A stretch of 64,000 bases of DNA from the NCBI RefSeq assembly GCF_003932715.1, contig NZ_CP020700.1, positions 1,054,001 to 1,118,000 on the forward strand. Direction: 5' to 3'. A model generated the notes under the pieces. It was not told where the DNA came from and ran no database searches. It saw nothing but the letters and a program-made list of their open reading frames with translations. The DNA is from Streptomyces tsukubensis (GTDB lineage: Bacteria; Actinomycetota; Actinomycetes; Streptomycetales; Streptomycetaceae). Positions 42,369-50,705 of this stretch are shown in pieces; the first letter of the stretch is position 1, and each line of letters opens with the position of its first letter. A program made the translations under genes and the position numbers.

Positions 42369-43586
42369 ATGACCACCGCCGCCCGGGCCGTTGCCGCCCC
42401 CTCCGCCGCCCTCCCGGGCGCACCCCGCCGCTCCCGGGTGGACTGGCGCCTGCGCTTCGCTTTTCTCTCCGTCGTATGGGGTTTCAGCTTTCTGCTGACC
42501 AAGGTCGGCACCTATGGGTTCGCCCCGTTCCAGGTGACCCTCGGCCGTCTCGTCTTCGGTACGGCGGTGCTGGCCGTGGCCCTCGCGGTGCGGCGGGAGG
42601 GCCTGCCGCGCGGGCGGCGGACCTGGCTGCATCTGACGGTGTCCGCATTCCTGCTGAACGCCCTGCCCTTCTCCCTCTTCGCCTACTCCCAGGAGACGAT
42701 CCCCTCCGCGCTGGCCGCGATCTGCAACGCGACGTCGCCGCTGTGGGGCATGGTCCTGTCCCTGGTCGCCCTCTCCGAGGACCGGCCGACCAGGCGCCGC
42801 GTCGCCGGACTCGGCATCGGCTTCCTCGGGGTGCTCACGGTGCTCGGCGCCTGGCAGGGATTCTCCGGGATCGCCCCGGGTGGCACCGCAATGGCGCTGC
42901 TGGCCTCCCTGAGCTACCCGGTCGGCTGGATATACATCCGCCGCACGCTGGCGGGGAGCAGCCACTCGAATCTGTCGCTGACCACCGCCCAGCTGACGGT
43001 CGCCACGGTCCAGCTCGCCGTCGTCACCCCGCTGTTCGCCGGTTTCCCGACCTCGTTCCCGGTGGTGCCGCTGCTGTCCGTCGCCGCGCTCGGAGCGCTG
43101 GCCACCGGCCTCGCGATGCTCGTGCAGTACGGGCTGGTCGCCGAAATCGGTCCGACGACGGCCCAGATGGTCACCTACTTCACCCCGGTCATCGCGACGG
43201 TCGCGGGTGTGACGGTCCTCGGTGAGCATCTGAGCTGGAGCACTCCGGTGGGCGCCCTGGTGATCATCGCGGGCGCGGCGCTCAGCCAGTCCCGCCCCAG
43301 GGCCCGGGCCCGGACTGCGGCACCGGTGGCGCGGGGCGGCCCCTCCGTCCCACCACCGGTCCAGCCCGCCGTCTCGCCCTCCGTCTCGCCCTCCGTCCCG
43401 TCCGCCCGGGGCCCGTTGCCCGTGAAGGCGCGGGGCGCCGGGGCGGCCGAAGAGGTTCCGGCAGCCGGAGAGAGTGCTCCGGATCCGGACCCCGACCCGG
43501 ATCCCCGCCCGGCGGCCGGACGGGCCGAAGAGGTGCCCACCCGCGCCCCGGCCTCCGCGGCCTCGGGTGGCACCGGGGAGATATGA
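42369..43586 (+). CDS. EamA/DMT-superfamily exporter with long C-terminal tail
   Basis: 405 residues. Ten membrane segments in two EamA repeats (about 28-160 and 175-300): FLSVVWGFSFLLTKVGTYGF starts the first, and VTYFTPVIATVAGVTVLGEH closes the second. After about residue 310 there is a roughly 95-residue Pro/Ala/Asp tail with two copies of PSVSPSV; such tails are atypical. The substrate is unknown; it is divergent from LysR and likely induced by it. The start at 42369 (ATG) precedes an Ala-rich N-terminus. Confidence 0.87.
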   Translation: MTTAARAVAAPSAALPGAPRRSRVDWRLRFAFLSVVWGFSFLLTKVGTYGFAPFQVTLGRLVFGTAVLAVALAVRREGLPRGRRTWLHLTVSAFLLNALPFSLFAYSQETIPSALAAICNATSPLWGMVLSLVALSEDRPTRRRVAGLGIGFLGVLTVLGAWQGFSGIAPGGTAMALLASLSYPVGWIYIRRTLAGSSHSNLSLTTAQLTVATVQLAVVTPLFAGFPTSFPVVPLLSVAALGALATGLAMLVQYGLVAEIGPTTAQMVTYFTPVIATVAGVTVLGEHLSWSTPVGALVIIAGAALSQSRPRARARTAAPVARGGPSVPPPVQPAVSPSVSPSVPSARGPLPVKARGAGAAEEVPAAGESAPDPDPDPDPRPAAGRAEEVPTRAPASAASGGTGEI

Positions 43587-43647
43587 GGGCGTTCCGCCTC
43601 CCGCCCGGCACTCCAGGGTCCGCGGATGGAGCGGGGCGCGGTTGCCT

Positions 43648-44994
43648 TCAGCCGTAGCTCCGTCGCCTGACGGGCCCCACGGCCTGGGCGACGGCCTCGG
43701 CCAGCGGGCCGATATCGTCCCCGGTGAGCGTGGAGACGGTGAGCCGGATACCGGGCGGGGCGGCGATCCGGAAGCGCGCCCCTGGCGCGACGGCCCAGCC
43801 CGCGTGCAGCAGCCGGGCGACCGTCCCGGTCTCGTCGGCGACCGGCACCCAGACGTTCATCCCGCTCCGCCCGTGGGCGAGGACGCCCCGCCGGGCCAGG
43901 GCCGCGATCAGCGCGTCGCGGCGGCTGCCGTAGGCCGCCGCCACCTCGGCCGGGTCGATCGCCCCCGTGGTCCACAGCCGGACGACGGCGAGCTGGAGCA
44001 GTCGGCTGACCCAGCCCGGGCCGACGAACTGCCGTCCCTCCACCCGGTCCACGGTGACCGGGTCGCCGGTGAGCACGGCGGTCCGCAGATCGGGGCCGTA
44101 GGCCTTGGCCGTGGAACGGACGAACGCCCAGCGGTCCGTGCTCCCCGCCAGAGGGTGCAGCGGCAGATCGACGATGCCGTGCCCGTGATCGTCCTCGATG
44201 AGCAGGGTGCCCGGGGAGCGGGCCAGGACGTCCCGCAGCACCGCGGCGCGCTCCGCGCCGACCGCGGCGCCCGTCGGATTCTGGGCGCGGGCGGTGACGA
44301 CGACCGCCCGGGCACCCGCGGCGAGCGCCCGGGCCACCCCGTCCGGCAGCGGCCCGTCGTCGTCGACGGGGACGGGGACCGGCCGCAGCCCCAGCGCCGG
44401 GACGAGGTCGAGCAGATTGCCCCAGCCCGGATCCTCCACGGCCACCTGGTCCCCGGGCCGCAGATGCGCCGCGAGTACGCGTTCGATGGCGTCGAGCGAC
44501 CCCGAGGTCACGGCGACGGGCCCGGGCGGCACCCCGCCTGCGTCCAGCGCCACGCGGGCGAGTCGGGCCAGCTCGGGCTCGACGGTGGGCCCCCCGTAGA
44601 GACCGTGGTGCGAGGTCTGCCGATTGCGCCGCGCGGCGTCGGCGAGGGCGTCCTCCAGCGGGGGCAGCAGCGCCGGATCCGGATTGCCTTCGCTCACGTC
44701 CCGTACGCCGGGGGGCGCTTCGACCCGGAGCGCCCCCCGCGCGGTACTGACCGGCCGGGGCAGCACCCGGCTGCCCCGGCGGCCCGCCGTCTCGATGATC
44801 CCGCGCTCGCGCAGGGTCCGATAGGCGGCGGCGACCGTGTTCGGGTTCACCCCGAGGGTCTCCGCCAACTCCCTCATGGGCGGCAGCAGTTGCCCGGGCT
44901 CCAGCGCACCGTCGGCCACCCCGCGCTCCACGCTGGCCGCAATGTCCGATGCGCGACGCCCCACAATCCGATACTCTCCTAGCACAAACAGCAT
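43648..44994 (-). CDS. MocR-type regulator (GntR-aminotransferase fusion)
   Basis: 448 residues as annotated. An N-terminal GntR helix-turn-helix (ASDIAASVERGVADGALEPG, QLLPPMRELAETLGVNPNTV) fused to a fold-type I aminotransferase domain (about 115-440). PLP-site motifs: AVTSGSLDAIER, VAVEDPGWGNLLD, TARAQNPTGAAVGAER and the Lys in RSTAKAYGPDLR. MocR proteins sense PLP or an amino acid and control adjacent B6 or amino-acid genes. ATG 44994 overlaps no Shine-Dalgarno; GTG 44964 with AGGAG upstream is an alternative. It is divergent from a PNPOx-like gene with only 25 bp between, containing a 12-bp palindrome. Confidence 0.9.
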   Translation of the reverse strand: MLFVLGEYRIVGRRASDIAASVERGVADGALEPGQLLPPMRELAETLGVNPNTVAAAYRTLRERGIIETAGRRGSRVLPRPVSTARGALRVEAPPGVRDVSEGNPDPALLPPLEDALADAARRNRQTSHHGLYGGPTVEPELARLARVALDAGGVPPGPVAVTSGSLDAIERVLAAHLRPGDQVAVEDPGWGNLLDLVPALGLRPVPVPVDDDGPLPDGVARALAAGARAVVVTARAQNPTGAAVGAERAAVLRDVLARSPGTLLIEDDHGHGIVDLPLHPLAGSTDRWAFVRSTAKAYGPDLRTAVLTGDPVTVDRVEGRQFVGPGWVSRLLQLAVVRLWTTGAIDPAEVAAAYGSRRDALIAALARRGVLAHGRSGMNVWVPVADETGTVARLLHAGWAVAPGARFRIAAPPGIRLTVSTLTGDDIGPLAEAVAQAVGPVRRRSYG

Positions 44995-44996
44995 TA

Positions 44997-45008
44997 TGCA
45001 CTAGTGCA
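44997..45008. promoter_or_regulatory. 12-bp palindrome between MocR and PNPOx genes
   Basis: TGCACTAGTGCA is a perfect palindrome that fills about half of the 25-bp gap between the two divergent starts. It is the probable MocR binding site and would overlap both promoters or leaders. Confidence 0.65.
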
Positions 45009-45019
45009 ATGGAGTTGTC

Positions 45020-45709
45020 ATGTCGGATGCCGCGCCCGATGTCGTCCCGGCGGTCCCGGACGCCTATGCCCCGACCGAGCGGACCGTGCCCACCCGCAGC
45101 CGGGAACGCGCCGCGTACGACCGCGAGACGGTCCACGCGATACTCGACCAGGAGTACGTCTGCCATCTGGGCTTCGTCCGCGACGGCCGCCCGGTCGTGC
45201 TGCCCACGCTGTACGGACGGGTCGGTGAGCGGTTGTACGTCCACGGCTCGACCGGCTCCCGCCCGCTGCGGATGGCGGGCGGCGAGGACCCCGGTCTCGC
45301 GGTGTGTCTGACGGTCACCCACCTCGACGGTCTGGTGCTGGCCCGCTCCGCCTTCCACCACTCGATGAACTACCGCTCGGTGATGGTCCACGGCATCGCC
45401 CACCAGGTCACCGATGCCGAGGAGAAGCTGGCCGCCCTGGACGCGCTGGTCGACCACGTGGTCCCCGGCCGGTCAGCCGACTCCCGCCCGGCGAACGCCA
45501 AGGAGGCGGCGGCGACGGCCGTCCTCCGGCTCGACCTGGACGAGGTGTCGGCGAAGATCCGCACCGGCGGCCCCAACGACGAGCCGGAGGACCAGGACCT
45601 GCCGTACTGGACGGGCGTGGTCCCGGTGAGCAGGGCGTACGGCACCCCGGTGCCCGCCGAGGACCTCGCGCCCTCCGTCGTACTGCCCCCCTATCTCCAG
45701 GGGTACTGA
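45020..45709 (+). CDS. PNPOx-like flavin-nucleotide-binding protein
   Basis: 229 residues; split-barrel FMN-binding fold. TVHAILDQEYVCHLGFVRDG, RPVVLPTLYGRVGERLYVHG, GSTGSRPLRMAGGEDPGLAV and LARSAFHHSMNYRSVMVHG are the known motifs (COG3467-type). GGAG six bases upstream supports ATG 45020. Paired with the MocR regulator as in many actinobacteria; a role in B6 or flavin metabolism is inferred from that pairing only. Strong terminator after it. Confidence 0.88.
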   Translation: MSDAAPDVVPAVPDAYAPTERTVPTRSRERAAYDRETVHAILDQEYVCHLGFVRDGRPVVLPTLYGRVGERLYVHGSTGSRPLRMAGGEDPGLAVCLTVTHLDGLVLARSAFHHSMNYRSVMVHGIAHQVTDAEEKLAALDALVDHVVPGRSADSRPANAKEAAATAVLRLDLDEVSAKIRTGGPNDEPEDQDLPYWTGVVPVSRAYGTPVPAEDLAPSVVLPPYLQGY

Positions 45710-45729
45710 GCCTCTCCAGGTCACACCAC

Positions 45730-45767
45730 CGGCTCCGGGGCCCCGCCCGGGCGGGGCCCCGGAGCCG
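45730..45767. terminator. bidirectional terminator, 38-bp perfect palindrome
   Basis: Nineteen-base perfect arms meet with no spacer (45730-45748 and 45749-45767), between the PNPOx-like gene and the convergent EamA gene (stops at 45709 and 45777). The RNA hairpin would need a small loop of about 4 nt at the tip. Confidence 0.8.
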
Positions 45768-45776
45768 TATCCGCCG

Positions 45777-46784
45777 CTACGCCCCGACGCGACCCGGGCG
45801 GGCTTCCGCCCGGGCCAGCCCCACGACCGCCGTGAGCAGCAGCAGCGTGCCCAGCACGGTTGCGCCGGTGAGCCGTTCACCGAGGAACGCGGTGGCCACG
45901 ACGGCCGCGCTGACCGGCTCCAGCAGCATCACCACCGAGACGGTCGCGGCCCGGACGGCGGCCGCGCCGACGAAGTAGAGGACGTACGCCAGCGCGGTCG
46001 GCACCGCCGCCACGTACCCCAGCAGCACCAGCACGCGCAGCGGATCCCCGCTCGCCGGGAAGAGGCCCTCGGCCAGGGCGAGCGGCAGCAGGCAGACCGC
46101 ACCGATACCGAACGACCAGGCGGTGGTGGTCACCGCGTCGGCCCCGCCGCCGCGGCCGAGCCCCCGGGCGATCAGGGTGATCGCCGCATAGCCCGCCGCG
46201 GCGAGCAGCGCGAGGAGCACCCCTGGGGTGCGTACGGTGCCGTCCTCGCCGCCCAGTACCAGGACCGTCAGACCGGCGAGCGCCCCGCCGACGGCGAGCG
46301 CCCCGCCTCCGCCGAGCCGCTCCCCCAGCAGCAGCCGGGCACCGGCCGCGATCAGTACGGGCCCGGCCCCGAGGGTGACCACGGTGGCGACCGCCAGCCC
46401 GGTGGCGTCGACGGCGGCGAAGTAGGCGCTCTGGAAGACGGTGAGTCCGGCACCGGCACCCAGGATCCGCAGCAGCCTGCGCCGCCGGGACTCCGGCCGG
46501 ACGGTACGGACGGCACGCGCCGCTCCCGGCCGCCGCCGCAGCGCCAGCACCCCGAGCAGCAGAAGCAGTCCGCCCGCACAGCGCCAGAAGGAGAGGGACA
46601 GCGGCCCCGGCCCGCCCGCGGCGAACACCAGGGAGGCCGCCGCGCCCGCGGTCCCCCAGGCAAGGCCGGCGACGATCAGACAGAGCAGGCTCCGCCCGAC
46701 GGGCGGGGCGGCCGCGCCGCCGGGAAGGGACGGCGGCACGGGCCCGGGCACACCGAGGGAAGGGATGGACGAGGGGTTCGACAC
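45777..46784 (-). CDS. EamA/DMT-superfamily transporter
   Basis: 335 residues from a GTG at 46784 with GGAG 8 bases upstream. EamA repeats: [20 protein letters not shown] at the first helix; [20 protein letters not shown] is the conserved fourth/fifth segment; [20 protein letters not shown] is the closing motif. An Arg/Pro patch after helix 3 ([20 protein letters not shown]) gives a basic cytoplasmic loop. Substrate unknown. The next EamA gene lies 166 bp upstream on the same strand, so two paralogues are stacked. Confidence 0.88.
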   Translation of the reverse strand: MSNPSSIPSLGVPGPVPPSLPGGAAAPPVGRSLLCLIVAGLAWGTAGAAASLVFAAGGPGPLSLSFWRCAGGLLLLLGVLALRRRPGAARAVRTVRPESRRRRLLRILGAGAGLTVFQSAYFAAVDATGLAVATVVTLGAGPVLIAAGARLLLGERLGGGGALAVGGALAGLTVLVLGGEDGTVRTPGVLLALLAAAGYAAITLIARGLGRGGGADAVTTTAWSFGIGAVCLLPLALAEGLFPASGDPLRVLVLLGYVAAVPTALAYVLYFVGAAAVRAATVSVVMLLEPVSAAVVATAFLGERLTGATVLGTLLLLTAVVGLARAEARPGRVGA

Positions 46785-46950
46785 GTGTGGTCTCCGTGGA
46801 GGAAGGACGGGAAGAGGTCGTCGCTCTGCGCGGGACGCGGGCAGCGACGGACCGCCCGGGGACACCCCGGGCCCGGTCCTCGTCGGAGAAGGGCGCCGCC
46901 CGCGCTAGCGGGCGGGAGGCGGAAGCACGGTCGAATGCATGATCGGGACC

Positions 46951-48009
46951 TTATGCCCCGGAACGGCCGGCCGACAACTCCCCTTCGGCGCCGGGCCGCA
47001 GCCCGGCCGGGGCCGGATCCCCGGCGTGTACGGCGTCCCGGGAGCCGGCCGGATCCCCGGCGCGGACGTCGCCCCCGGAGGCGACCGGCCCGGACGGGGC
47101 CTTCGGCGCCTGGGACTGCGCGATGAACGCCCCCGTCAGCACCAGCGCCCCGCCCACGATCTGCGGCAGCGACAGGTGTTCCCGCAGCAGCACCCAGGCC
47201 AGCACGGTGGCCACGACCGCTTCCAGACAGGCCACCACCCCCGCGACCTGCGGCGACAGCTTCCGTACCGAGACGACGCCGGTGACATAGGCGAAGACGG
47301 TCGCGATGAGGACGACCCAGCCGAGCAGCAGCCAGGCCTGCACCTCGCTGCCGCCCATCGTGACCGTGCCGCCGAGCAGTCCGGCGTCCATGGTCCAGGG
47401 CCGGGCGACGATCGTCAGTACGGCCGCACCGACCAGCAGCCCGTAGGCGATCACCCCGAGCGGATCCGCCCGGGTCTCCTCGTCGCCGCTCCCGTGGTCC
47501 GCCAGAAGGAAGTAACAGGCCTGGCAGCAGGCCGCGCCGAGGGCCAGCAGCAGTCCGAGGACGTCGAAGCTCAGCCCGGCCCACACCTCGACCACACAGG
47601 CCAGACCGGTCACCGCGAGCACCACGCCGACGGCCGCGGCACGGGTGACCGGCCGCCGCTGGACGAACCGGATCCACCCCAGGACCAGCGCCGGGCCGAG
47701 GTATTCGACGAGCAGCGCCACCCCGACCGGAATCCGGGAGATGGAAGCGAAGTAGAAGGCCTGCACACCGGCGACCGCGAGCAGTCCGAAGCCGAGCAGC
47801 AGCACCGGTTTGCGCCGCACCAGATCACGGTGCCGCCAGGCGAGCGGCAGCATCACCAGCGCCGCGCCGGTCACCCGTAGCCACACCACGTGCAGCGGGT
47901 CCAGCCCCGCCTCGATCAGCGGCTTGGCCGCCACACCCGAACCGCCGAACGCAAGGGCGGAGGCCAGGGCGATGCCCAGGCCGCTTTTTCTCCCGGAAGT
48001 CGCCTGCAT
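46951..48009 (-). CDS. EamA transporter (RhtA-like)
   Basis: 352 residues from ATG 48009. Ten-helix EamA layout; AFGGSGVAAKPLIEAGLDPL, HVVWLRVTGAALVMLPLAWR, SRIPVGVALLVEYLGPALVL and CLEAVVATVLAWVLLREHLS match the threonine/homoserine exporter-like branch. A Gly/Asp/Ala tail of about 50 residues follows the last helix. The closely placed EamA neighbour suggests a duplicated exporter pair, though they are not obviously each other's nearest relatives. Confidence 0.88.
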   Translation of the reverse strand: MQATSGRKSGLGIALASALAFGGSGVAAKPLIEAGLDPLHVVWLRVTGAALVMLPLAWRHRDLVRRKPVLLLGFGLLAVAGVQAFYFASISRIPVGVALLVEYLGPALVLGWIRFVQRRPVTRAAAVGVVLAVTGLACVVEVWAGLSFDVLGLLLALGAACCQACYFLLADHGSGDEETRADPLGVIAYGLLVGAAVLTIVARPWTMDAGLLGGTVTMGGSEVQAWLLLGWVVLIATVFAYVTGVVSVRKLSPQVAGVVACLEAVVATVLAWVLLREHLSLPQIVGGALVLTGAFIAQSQAPKAPSGPVASGGDVRAGDPAGSRDAVHAGDPAPAGLRPGAEGELSAGRSGA

Positions 48010-48152
48010 CGGCACATCATGCCAGCAGCCGTCATGAGCGTCGACCAGGTGACGCATGTCGAGACGGTACGGAATCCGAGGGGCCGCAAGGCTCTGGCAC
48101 CGCCGCCCGGGCGGAACCCCGACTGCCGTGCCCCGTCACGTACCGGACACCC

Positions 48153-48698
48153 TCAGGACGCTTCGGCGATCTCGCCTCCGGCCCGCTCCCGGAGGGATTC
48201 CGGATCCACCCCGGCACGCCGCAGCACCTCCGCCGCCCGGCACTCCGGGTCGGCCGCCAGCGCGGCGAGCAGATCGACCCCGGCTGCGCGCCCCGCCCCC
48301 CGCCGGGCGGCCTGCTCCAGCGCGCCGTCCACCGCACCGACCGCCGAGGGCGACCAGGCCCCGCCGCCGGACCGCGGGAGCGGAAGGCGTACGACGGGCA
48401 CCGCGCCCGAATCCTCCACCGCACCGCGCCAGCGCAGCCCGTACCCGATGCTCCGCTGCGCGAGATACCCGCGGACGCGGGCGACCTTGGGCCCGGGGCC
48501 GAGCGCGGCCCGCGCCTCCGGATCGGCTTCCAGGAGGGAGTGCAGCAGATGTGCGGTGTCGATCTGGCGGTCCCCGTCCCGCAGGGCCCGGCGGCGCGCA
48601 CCCGCCACCACCGAAGCGAGTTCGGGCGTGAGCCGTCCATTGGGGTCGGTATGCGGTACGGGCAGCGGGCGGGGCGATCGCGGGGCGGAGTTCTGCAC
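48153..48698 (-). CDS. Clp N-terminal domain protein
   Basis: 181 residues from GTG 48698 (GAGGTG upstream; TTG 48719 is an alternative). A single Clp-N double repeat: LASVVAGARRRALRDGDRQI, DTAHLLHSLLEADPEARAAL and LLAALAADPECRAAEVLRRA. No AAA domain. Stand-alone Clp-N proteins (ClpC adaptor or decoy-like) are common in streptomycetes; they may bind a ClpC adaptor or substrate. Partner unknown. Confidence 0.83.
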   Translation of the reverse strand: MQNSAPRSPRPLPVPHTDPNGRLTPELASVVAGARRRALRDGDRQIDTAHLLHSLLEADPEARAALGPGPKVARVRGYLAQRSIGYGLRWRGAVEDSGAVPVVRLPLPRSGGGAWSPSAVGAVDGALEQAARRGAGRAAGVDLLAALAADPECRAAEVLRRAGVDPESLRERAGGEIAEAS

Positions 48699-48931
48699 AA
48701 CTCCCACCTCATCAGTCAACGGCCCTGAAAGCGTCCCCGTCCGGGGCTATTCGCCCATCCCACAGAAGTTGGGCACACCTGGCCCATTACTCCTCCTTGC
48801 GGATGAGATCGCGACACCTTCCCACGGGGCCCGCGCGCCGCCTTGCCCGCGCGCGCCCCCTGCGCCCCGGATGCCTCGTAAAAGTGCCTCGGGCAAGCAA
48901 CCGCAACCGGCGAAATCACGTCACCCGGGGC

Positions 48932-49126
48932 ATGTTCTGGTTGGTCGCCCTGCCCGCAGCGGACGGACGGGAGTACGTGTACCGGGTGTACGCACCCGCC
49001 GAGGCGCTGCGCGCGGATGTGTTCTGGGCCGCCTTCCACTGCCATGACGAGGGCCCCCACCCCCGGGCGTCCGACTGCTTCGACGCCGCCGAGATCCGCC
49101 GCCACGCACTGATCGAACAGCACTGA
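48932..49126 (+). CDS. small hypothetical protein
   Basis: 64 residues, starting MFWLVALPAADGREYVYRVY and ending IRRHALIEQH. It is acidic to neutral, with Tyr/Phe/Trp-rich strands that suggest a small beta-sheet fold. The upstream in-frame stretch to 48797 is Arg-rich and probably not translated. It stands alone between the Clp-N gene and an SRPBCC gene. No family recognised. Confidence 0.5.
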   Translation: MFWLVALPAADGREYVYRVYAPAEALRADVFWAAFHCHDEGPHPRASDCFDAAEIRRHALIEQH

Positions 49127-49229
49127 TCGAAAGCACTGACCGAACAGCACTGCCCCCTCTGCGCATTGAATGTTCGGGACGATCCGGCTACCTTCCGCGC
49201 ACCGTGACCCGACAGGGAGGGGTGGCCGC

Positions 49230-49691
49230 ATGGCCGAAGTCAGCGCCGAGGCCCGGATCGGGGCACCGGCCGAACAGGTCTGGGCCCGGCTGACGGACTT
49301 CGCCGGGTACGGACGGTGGAACGTCCTGCACACCGGTTTCCCCGAGGGTGCGCCCACCGCGCTGGAGCCGGGGGCCACCTACCGGGAGAACATGAAGCTC
49401 ATGGGCTTTCCCGCCGAGGTGACATGGACGGTGGCGGAGTTCGAGCCCGGACTGGTGCTGGACGTCCGCGGCCGGGGCCCGATGGGGGTGAACATCGGCA
49501 ACCGCTACTCGCTGACGCCGGACGGCGCGGCGACCGTCGTCAGGATCGCGGGGGAGTTCACCGGGGCGGCGGTCTCGCTGATGGCGGGCAGACTCCAGGA
49601 ATCCGCGACGGCCGCGCTCAACGAGTCACTGGAGAAGCTGGCCGGGCTGGTGGCCGGAGGAGGCGGGCCCGACCCGGCGCACACCCCGTGA
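49230..49691 (+). CDS. SRPBCC family protein
   Basis: 153 residues from ATG 49230 with GGGAGGGG upstream. VSAEARIGAPAEQVWARLTD, FAGYGRWNVLHTGFPEGAPT and the C-terminal helix SATAALNESLEKLAGLV give the START-like fold with a hydrophobic pocket (Polyketide_cyc2 type). No signal peptide, so cytoplasmic. Ligand unknown. Hairpins follow. Confidence 0.85.
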   Translation: MAEVSAEARIGAPAEQVWARLTDFAGYGRWNVLHTGFPEGAPTALEPGATYRENMKLMGFPAEVTWTVAEFEPGLVLDVRGRGPMGVNIGNRYSLTPDGAATVVRIAGEFTGAAVSLMAGRLQESATAALNESLEKLAGLVAGGGGPDPAHTP

Positions 49692-49800
49692 TTCCGGCCC
49701 GGCCCCCGCCCGAGGCCGGCGCGCGGGCGGTTCACCGGACGCGGCGCGCGGGCTCGCCGCCGGCCCGCCCGACGGACCCGGCACCGAGGCCCGACATGCG

Positions 49801-49835
49801 CTACGGGTCCCGCACGCATCGCGCGGAACCCGTAG
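49801..49835. terminator. hairpin after SRPBCC gene
   Basis: 13-bp arms with one mismatch (49801-49813 and 49823-49835), 9-nt loop. It is likely part of the bidirectional termination region between the SRPBCC and PadR genes. Confidence 0.5.
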
Positions 49836-49849
49836 GCCCTTCTCCTTGC

Positions 49850-49875
49850 GTCCCGGCACCTCCGGGCGCCGGGAC
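49850..49875 (-). terminator. hairpin after PadR gene
   Basis: GTCCCGGC (49850-49857) pairs with GCCGGGAC (49868-49875), 5 bp after the PadR stop on the minus strand. Confidence 0.5.
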
Positions 49876-49880
49876 CGGTG

Positions 49881-50486
49881 TCAGTCGTCGTCGGCGAGGA
49901 TGAGGTAGAGCTTCTTCCGGCTCTCGTTGATGACCTCGACCGCCTTCTGGCGCTGCTCGGGGCTGCCGGTCTTCCAGACCTGCCCGAAGGCCTCCATCAG
50001 CCCCCAGCCCGCCTGCCGGATCTCGTTGACCGTGTCCCAGTCGACCCCGCGGCCGACCTCTTCCCACGGAGCCTCAGGACCGGCCTCGGCCTCGGTGCGC
50101 CCGGCATCGGTGAGCGTGAACAGCTTCTTGCCGCCCTCGCTGGCGCTGACGATCAGACCCTCGTCCTCCAGCAGCTGCAGGGTCGGATAGACGGAGCCGG
50201 GGCTGGGCTTCCAGGCGCCGTCGCTCCGCTCCCCGATCTCCTGGATCATCTCGTAACCGTGCATCGGCCGGTCCCGCAGCAACGCCAGGATCGAGGCCCG
50301 TACATCACCGCGCCGGGCCCTTCCCCGGCCACCGCCGCCTCCGCGGCCCCGGCCGCCGCCGAACGGGCCGCCGAAGGGCGGACCGAACTGCCCGAAGGCC
50401 CCGCGGCGCCCTTCGGCGCCGTCCCGGCCCCGATGTCCGGGGCCGCAGTGACGGCCGTGTTCGTTGTCGTCCCGATAGGAACCCAT
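49881..50486 (-). CDS. PadR family regulator
   Basis: 201 residues from ATG 50486 with AGGAG at good spacing. A Gly/Arg/Pro-rich N-terminal 50 residues (GQFGPPFGGPFGGGRGRGGG) precede the PadR winged helix (SILALLRDRPMHGYEMIQEI, SPGSVYPTLQLLEDEGLIVS) and a helical C-terminal domain (TVNEIRQAGWGLMEAFGQVW). The upstream frame continues but has no ribosome site. A visible inverted repeat sits just upstream, and PhzF is divergent 219 bp away, so PadR probably represses itself and perhaps PhzF. Confidence 0.9.
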   Translation of the reverse strand: MGSYRDDNEHGRHCGPGHRGRDGAEGRRGAFGQFGPPFGGPFGGGRGRGGGGGRGRARRGDVRASILALLRDRPMHGYEMIQEIGERSDGAWKPSPGSVYPTLQLLEDEGLIVSASEGGKKLFTLTDAGRTEAEAGPEAPWEEVGRGVDWDTVNEIRQAGWGLMEAFGQVWKTGSPEQRQKAVEVINESRKKLYLILADDD

Positions 50487-50501
50487 CACGACACTCCTTC
50501 C

Positions 50502-50537
50502 ATCGTTGATCCATCGCGATGCTTCAACGATATATCG
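50502..50537. promoter_or_regulatory. PadR operator candidate
   Basis: ATCGTTGA (50502-50509) and TCAACGAT (50524-50531) form a perfect inverted repeat. Overlapping it, CGATATATCG (50528-50537) is a perfect palindrome of the AT-centred type bound by PadR proteins. The site is 16-51 bp upstream of the PadR start. Confidence 0.6.
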
Positions 50538-50705
50538 GAATCTGTCGCCGAACAAGCTCACCGACATGATCCTTCGCTCGCCGCCCGATGTGCATCGCCG
50601 CAGGACCGGGGTGCGCCGGGGTCCTCCGGACCCACCGGGAGACAGGGGCCGCCGAACCGCGATTGGCCTTGGCGGCCGGGGACGGAGCGCCCGTACGGTC
50701 GCCCC

